NCBI RefSeq assembly: GCF_000308475.2
Contig: NZ_BAFT02000113.1
Location: forward strand, 1 to 64,000
Length of the DNA: 64,000 bases
Reading direction: 5' to 3'
Source: Nocardia brasiliensis NBRC 14402
GTDB taxonomy: Bacteria > Actinomycetota > Actinomycetes > Mycobacteriales > Mycobacteriaceae
Part shown: positions 60,497 through 64,000 of the stretch, piece after piece
How positions within the stretch are numbered: position 1 is the first letter of the stretch
Layout: every line of letters starts with the position of its first letter
Notes under the pieces: generated by a model
The model's database searches: none
Seen by the model: only the letters and a program-made list of their open reading frames with translations
What the model was told of the DNA's origin: nothing
Made by a program: the position numbers and the translations under genes

Positions 60497-60520
60497 CGAC
60501 GGGCGCCGGGTGCGTCGCGC

Positions 60521-60605
60521 CACCCGTCGTCCCGGCGAACGCCGGGCACCAGTCGGTAAACCCCTCGGCCGCACTGGTTTCCGGCGTTCGCCGGACCGAC
60601 GGGTG
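60521..60605. repeat. Long near-perfect palindrome between convergent genes
   Basis: Arms of 33 bases (60521-60553 and 60573-60605) match in 29 positions around a 19-base loop. Each arm also contains its own small palindrome, CCGGCGAACGCCGG or CCGGCGTTCGCCGG. It lies between the convergent acyltransferase and serB-like genes and could be a two-way terminator or a REP-like element. Confidence 0.8.
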
Positions 60606-60610
60606 CCGGC

Positions 60611-61639
60611 TCAGTGATCGCGTTTGCGGGTGACCGCCGCGGCCACCGCGCCACCGGCCGCGCCGAGCGCCAAAGCCGTTGGCACACCGATCTTCGCGGC
60701 CTTGCGGCCGGTGCGGAAATCGCGGATCTCCCAGCCCCGGTTCTTCGCGACCTCGCGTAAGTCGGAGTCCGGGTTGATCGCGACCGCGGTGCCGACCAGC
60801 GAGAGCATCGGCACGTCGTTGTGGCTGTCGGAGTAGGCGCTACAGCGCTTGAGGTTCAACCCTTCCCGGATCGCCAGCGTGCGTACCGCGTGCGCCTTGC
60901 CGAGTCCGTGCAGGATGTCGCCGACCAGGCGGCCGGTGAACTTGCCGTCCACGCTCTCGGCCACCGTGCCCAGCGCGCCGGTCAGCCCGAGGCGCTTGGC
61001 GATCACCTGCGCCAGCTCGACCGGTGTGGCGGTGACCAGCCACACCTGCTGGCCGGCGTCCAGGTGCATCTGCGCGAGAGCTCTTGTGCCCGGCCAGATC
61101 TTGTCGGCGATGATCTCGTCGTAGATCTCCTCGCCGAGCTCGGCCAGCTCGGCGGTGGGGCGCCCGGCGATGAACGCCAGCGCCTTCTCCTTGCCGCTGG
61201 CCATGTCGGAGCTGTTCTCCCGCCCGGTGACCCGGAACTTGACCTGCTTCCACGCCACGTCGACCAGGTCGGAGGTCTTGAAGTACTTGCGCGCGGCCAG
61301 GCCGCGGGCGAAGTGCACGATGGACGCGCCCTGCACCATCGTGTTGTCCACGTCGAAGAACGCCGCCGCGGTCAGGTCGCGCGGCACCTCGGGGCTGGTC
61401 GGATCCGGCTCCGCCGCCGCCAATTCCGCGTCGTGCAGCGAGAGCGCGGCATCGGCGCTCGCCTCACCGGCCAGGTTGGCGCGCAGCTCCTCCTCGCTCG
61501 GACCGAACGGACTGCGCGGAATGCGGGCCAGTTGATCCTGCAGACCCTGGCCGATCTCGCCCAGGTTCCAGCGCGCCGGAAACTCGCCGAATCGTCCCGC
61601 GATGAATCCGGCCCTTGCCACCCTCGATCGTTCCGGCAC
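60611..61639 (-). CDS. serB1: HAD-IB family hydrolase (SerB1-like, Rv0505c)
   Basis: The 342-residue protein has a HAD domain with F-F-D-V-D-N-T (Asp96, Asp98), V-T-A-T-P and Y-S-D-S-H-N-D-V-P-M. This is the SerB-like HAD-IB pattern. About 90 extra N-terminal residues and a hydrophobic C-terminus (IGVPTALALGAAGGAVAAAV) are present, so membrane attachment is likely. Phosphoserine is only one possible substrate; lysophosphatidate-type activities are also known in this group. The GTG follows GGAGG. Confidence 0.82.
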   Translation of the reverse strand: MPERSRVARAGFIAGRFGEFPARWNLGEIGQGLQDQLARIPRSPFGPSEEELRANLAGEASADAALSLHDAELAAAEPDPTSPEVPRDLTAAAFFDVDNTMVQGASIVHFARGLAARKYFKTSDLVDVAWKQVKFRVTGRENSSDMASGKEKALAFIAGRPTAELAELGEEIYDEIIADKIWPGTRALAQMHLDAGQQVWLVTATPVELAQVIAKRLGLTGALGTVAESVDGKFTGRLVGDILHGLGKAHAVRTLAIREGLNLKRCSAYSDSHNDVPMLSLVGTAVAINPDSDLREVAKNRGWEIRDFRTGRKAAKIGVPTALALGAAGGAVAAAVTRKRDH

Positions 61640-61750
61640 CAGTACCTCCGCCCGTCGCGCGAACCACGTCCACAGTAACCGGGGGAGGCGACAGTCAGCG
61701 CAGGACCTGGCAGACCGATTCGGGTGTGGCGAGGGGATTTAATATCCGCC

Positions 61751-62011
61751 ATGACCAATCCCACACATTCGGTGACCCTGTTGACCAGATCCGGCTGTGG
61801 CCTGTGCGTCACCGCGCTGGACCAGCTGCGCGTGATCTGCGCCGATTTCGGGATCGAGCCCGCGACCGTCGACGTGGACGAGGCGGTGGCCACCGATCCC
61901 GGCCTGCGCGCGGAGTTCGGCGACCGGTTGCCGGTGGTGCTGCTCGACGGTCGTGAGCACAGCTATTTCGACGTCGACGAGGGCCGATTGCGTGCCGACC
62001 TGAGCCGCTGA
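61751..62011 (+). CDS. Glutaredoxin-like protein (Rv0508-like)
   Basis: The 86-residue thioredoxin-fold protein has C-G-L-C near residue 16 (RSGCGLC) and a cis-proline strand RLPVVLLDG, as in the DUF836 glutaredoxin-like family. It may reduce disulfides or bind a cluster. AT-rich TTTAATAT just before the ATG could be a leaderless -10. It precedes rex-hemA, as Rv0508 precedes hemA. Confidence 0.85.
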   Translation: MTNPTHSVTLLTRSGCGLCVTALDQLRVICADFGIEPATVDVDEAVATDPGLRAEFGDRLPVVLLDGREHSYFDVDEGRLRADLSR

Positions 62012-62082
62012 GTAATAGCGATGGCGGTCCTTTTCGGCCGCAGCGCTGGTCGCGGCCGAAAATGAGGCCAATTTCACCGACT

Positions 62083-62111
62083 TTGTGAAGGGCTGCACAA
62101 GCGGTTACGGT
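62083..62111 (+). promoter_or_regulatory. Rex operator and promoter of rex-hemA
   Basis: TTGTGAA-GGGC-TGCACAA at 62083-62100 matches the actinobacterial Rex site TTGTGAA-N4-TTCACAA with one mismatch. TTGTGA is also a good -35, and TACGGT at 62106 is a -10 exactly 17 bases later. Rex bound here would block the promoter, as in the rex-hemACD operon of Streptomyces. Confidence 0.85.
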
Positions 62112-62262
62112 GGTGGCACGCGGACCCGCTCGCCGAGGCTGCGGGCCCACCGCGTACAGACACCCAGCATTGCGACACTTCGACCATGGCACCGGACCGT
62201 CCCGGGCCAGAGGTCCAGCGACGAACCGGAACCCGATCGGGCCGGAACGAGGAGCCGACGAC

Positions 62263-63120
62263 GTGACAGAGCAGCATGAGGCGCCCGGCGGCGTCTCCGG
62301 CAGGGCTCTGCAGCGAGGCATCCCGCAAGCGACCGTGGCGCGGCTGGCGACCTATCTCCGAGTCCTTGCCACATTGGCCGACGAGGGTGTTGCCATCGTA
62401 TCGAGTGAGGAACTGGCTGTCGCGGCGGGTGTCAATTCCGCCAAGCTGCGCAAGGACCTTTCCTTCCTCGGGCCCAACGGGGTACGGGGTGTCGGCTATG
62501 ACGTAGCCAAGCTACGGGCCAGGATCGAGGATGTGCTCGGCCTGTCGCAGGGACACCGCGTGGTGCTCGTCGGCGCCGGGAATCTCGGCCGGGCCCTGGT
62601 CGGCTACGGCGGGTTCCAGCGGCGCGGCTTCACCGTGGTCGGCATCTTCGACAACGACATCGAGGTGATCGGTATGCCGGTGGCCGGGCTGGTGGTGCGC
62701 GATGTCGCCGAGCTGGCCGGCGCGGTCGCCGCGCTGGAACCGACCATCGCGGTCATCACCGTGCCCGACGACGCCGCCCAGGACGCCTGTGACCGACTGG
62801 TCGCGGCCGGGCTGGAGTCCATTCTGAGCTTCGCGCCCTGCGAGTTGCTCGCGCCCGCCTCGGTCGAGGTGCGCCGGGTCGATCTGGCGGTCGAATTGCA
62901 GATGCTCTCGTTCGAACGGGTGCGCAACGCCGACAGCGCGGCCGTCCCGGCCGTCGCCGAACCCGAGGTGGCGCGGGCCGTCTCCGGCCGGATCGCGCAC
63001 CGCTCGCCCACCCACACCTCGGCCGCTCACCCGGCACTCAAGCATTCGGCAGCCGCGCACACGGCGACCTCGCATACGGCAACGGAGCCAAAGAGCAAGG
63101 GATCGGTGGTTACTCCATGA
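62263..63120 (+). CDS. rex: Redox-sensing transcriptional repressor Rex
   Basis: Rex binds DNA when NADH/NAD is low and releases it when NADH rises. The 285-residue protein has an N-terminal winged helix (VSSEELAVAAGVNSAKLRKDLSFLG), the family's G-V-R-G-V-G-Y-D-V and the NADH-binding V-G-A-G-N-L-G-R-A-L. A His/Thr/Ala-rich tail of about 40 residues is unusual. The GTG lies eight bases after GAGGAG. It probably represses itself and hemA from the operator 160 bases upstream. M. tuberculosis lacks rex at this place. Confidence 0.95.
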   Translation: MTEQHEAPGGVSGRALQRGIPQATVARLATYLRVLATLADEGVAIVSSEELAVAAGVNSAKLRKDLSFLGPNGVRGVGYDVAKLRARIEDVLGLSQGHRVVLVGAGNLGRALVGYGGFQRRGFTVVGIFDNDIEVIGMPVAGLVVRDVAELAGAVAALEPTIAVITVPDDAAQDACDRLVAAGLESILSFAPCELLAPASVEVRRVDLAVELQMLSFERVRNADSAAVPAVAEPEVARAVSGRIAHRSPTHTSAAHPALKHSAAAHTATSHTATEPKSKGSVVTP

Positions 63121-63193
63121 GCGAGCGAAGCGAGCGAATCGTGATACAGCGTGCCCTGCGCATGCCGAAGCCGAGCGGCAGCGAGGCGCAGGC
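63121..63193 (+). repeat. Repeat-like spacer between rex and hemA
   Basis: The 73-base spacer begins with GCGAGCGAAGCGAGCGAATC, which starts inside the rex stop region. A similar GAGCGAGCGAGCG string occurs at the start of the YbjN gene (about 39694). It ends with a GAGGCGCAGG stretch that serves as the hemA ribosome site. Confidence 0.4.
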
Positions 63194-64000
63194 ATGAGTA
63201 TCTTGTTGGTCGGTATTTCGCACCGGAGCGCGCCCGTTTCGGTGCTGGAGAAGGTGGCGATCACCGAGACCGATCGACCCAAGCTGATCGACCGCCTGCT
63301 GGCTTCCAGTCACGTGTCCGAGGCGATGATCGTCTCCACCTGCAACCGCGTGGAGGTCTACGCGGTCGTCGACGCCTTCCACGGTGGTCTCGCCGAGGTC
63401 GGCGATCTGCTCACCAAGCATTCCGGACTGCCGCTGCCCGATCTGACCAAGCACGCGTACGTCCGCTACAGCGAGGCCGCCGCCGAGCATCTGTTCGCGG
63501 TGGCCAGCGGGCTGGATTCGATGGTGATCGGTGAGCAGCAGGTGCTCAGCCAGATCCGCGGCGCCTACGCCTCCGCCGACGCCCAGCAGGCGGTCGGGCG
63601 GACCCTGCACGAGCTGGCTCAGCACGCGCTGCGGGTGGGCAAGCGGGTGCACTCGGAGACCGGAATCGACCGGGCCGGTGCGTCGGTGGTGTCGGTGGCG
63701 CTCGATCGCGCGCAGCAGGTGCTCGGCCCGCTGGCCGGGCGTACCGCGGTGGTCGTCGGCGCCGGTGCGATGGGCGGCCTCGCGGTGGCGCATCTCTCGC
63801 GGGCCGGCATCGGCCGGATCATCGTGGTGAACCGCACCATGGCGCGGGCGAAGCGGCTCGCCGAGACCGCGGGCACGCACGGCGTCGAGGCCGAGGCGCG
63901 CGAGCTGTCCCGGCTCACCGAGGCGATGGCGGTGGCCGACGTGGTCGTCACCTGCACCGGTGCGGTCGGCAACGTGGTGACGCTGGCCGACACCCACCGG
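63194..64000 (+). CDS. hemA: Glutamyl-tRNA reductase (3' end beyond window)
   Basis: HemA reduces glutamyl-tRNA to glutamate-1-semialdehyde with NADPH, the first step of tetrapyrrole synthesis. The visible 269 codons start M-S-I-L-L-V-G-I-S-H-R-S-A-P and include the catalytic Cys50 in S-T-C-N-R-V-E. D-S-M-V-I-G-E-Q-Q-V-L-S-Q and the NADPH loop V-G-A-G-A-M-G-G follow. It is in the Rex-controlled operon, which ties haem supply to redox state. The gene is cut by the window edge. Confidence 0.96.
   Translation, partial: MSILLVGISHRSAPVSVLEKVAITETDRPKLIDRLLASSHVSEAMIVSTCNRVEVYAVVDAFHGGLAEVGDLLTKHSGLPLPDLTKHAYVRYSEAAAEHLFAVASGLDSMVIGEQQVLSQIRGAYASADAQQAVGRTLHELAQHALRVGKRVHSETGIDRAGASVVSVALDRAQQVLGPLAGRTAVVVGAGAMGGLAVAHLSRAGIGRIIVVNRTMARAKRLAETAGTHGVEAEARELSRLTEAMAVADVVVTCTGAVGNVVTLADTHR

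Noticed and set aside
1..64000. CRISPR arrays, tRNA or rRNA genes
   Set aside because: No regular spacer-repeat arrays, cloverleaf sequences or rRNA-like stretches were seen. The tandem repeats present are coding or very short.

Overview
This window is high-GC actinobacterial chromosome, most probably Nocardia. The gene order from about 1.6 kb to the right edge follows Mycobacterium tuberculosis Rv0467 to Rv0509: icl1, fadB2, a TetR gene, a DUF445 gene, an XRE gene, hbhA, deoC, murB, lprQ, mshA, gpm1, senX3-regX3, ppx1, proC, the Rv0500A and Rv0500B homologues, galE2, serB1 and hemA. A rex gene directly before hemA is not part of the M. tuberculosis order. Mycothiol synthesis, an HbhA-like protein, ESX-type genes and predicted F420-linked enzymes also point to mycolic-acid actinobacteria. 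Assignment to Nocardia is inference.

Layout. 0-4.2 kb: a secreted lipase diverges from isocitrate lyase and fadB2 (C2 and fatty-acid metabolism). 4.2-22.3 kb is an accessory block relative to M. tuberculosis. It holds a metE-like gene that has lost its zinc ligands, a ZIP transporter, an AI-2E family protein, an alcohol dehydrogenase, a trypsin-like protease, a DsbA/VKOR disulfide pair, an LLM oxidoreductase, PPK2, a three-gene orphan ESX-like cassette, two serine hydrolases (one frameshifted by a 10-bp duplication), a secreted protein of 18 perfect G-aromatic-D-R pentads, and a saccharopine-dehydrogenase-like/ABC1-kinase pair. 22.4-42.1 kb returns to the conserved order: TetR, DUF445, XRE-hbhA, purU, deoC, DUF2505 genes, murB, L,D-transpeptidase, mscL, mshA-ybjN, ROK kinase and gpmA. 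42.5-48.0 kb is a second insertion between gpmA and senX3: two tandem secreted CocE-type hydrolases, an F420/NADP oxidoreductase-like gene and a divergent HxlR regulator. 48.2-64.0 kb is conserved again: senX3-regX3, ppx, proC, a BldC-type regulator, ribosomal protein bS22, an atypical galE2, an acyltransferase, serB-like, a glutaredoxin-like gene, rex and the start of hemA.

Regulation is unusually legible. At least a dozen genes have a TAnnnT -10 hexamer 6-8 bases before the start codon, which predicts leaderless mRNAs. At murB the two divergent -10 hexamers overlap. A Rex operator covers the predicted rex-hemA promoter. Two CRP-type sites lie upstream of mshA. RamB-like TTTGCAAA sites precede aceA. 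A perfect 10-bp inverted repeat overlaps the xre-hbhA promoter and shares its core with the tetR/ABC1 intergenic region. Many cotranscribed pairs overlap by ATGA or GTGA. I saw no tRNA, rRNA, CRISPR, insertion sequence or prophage.
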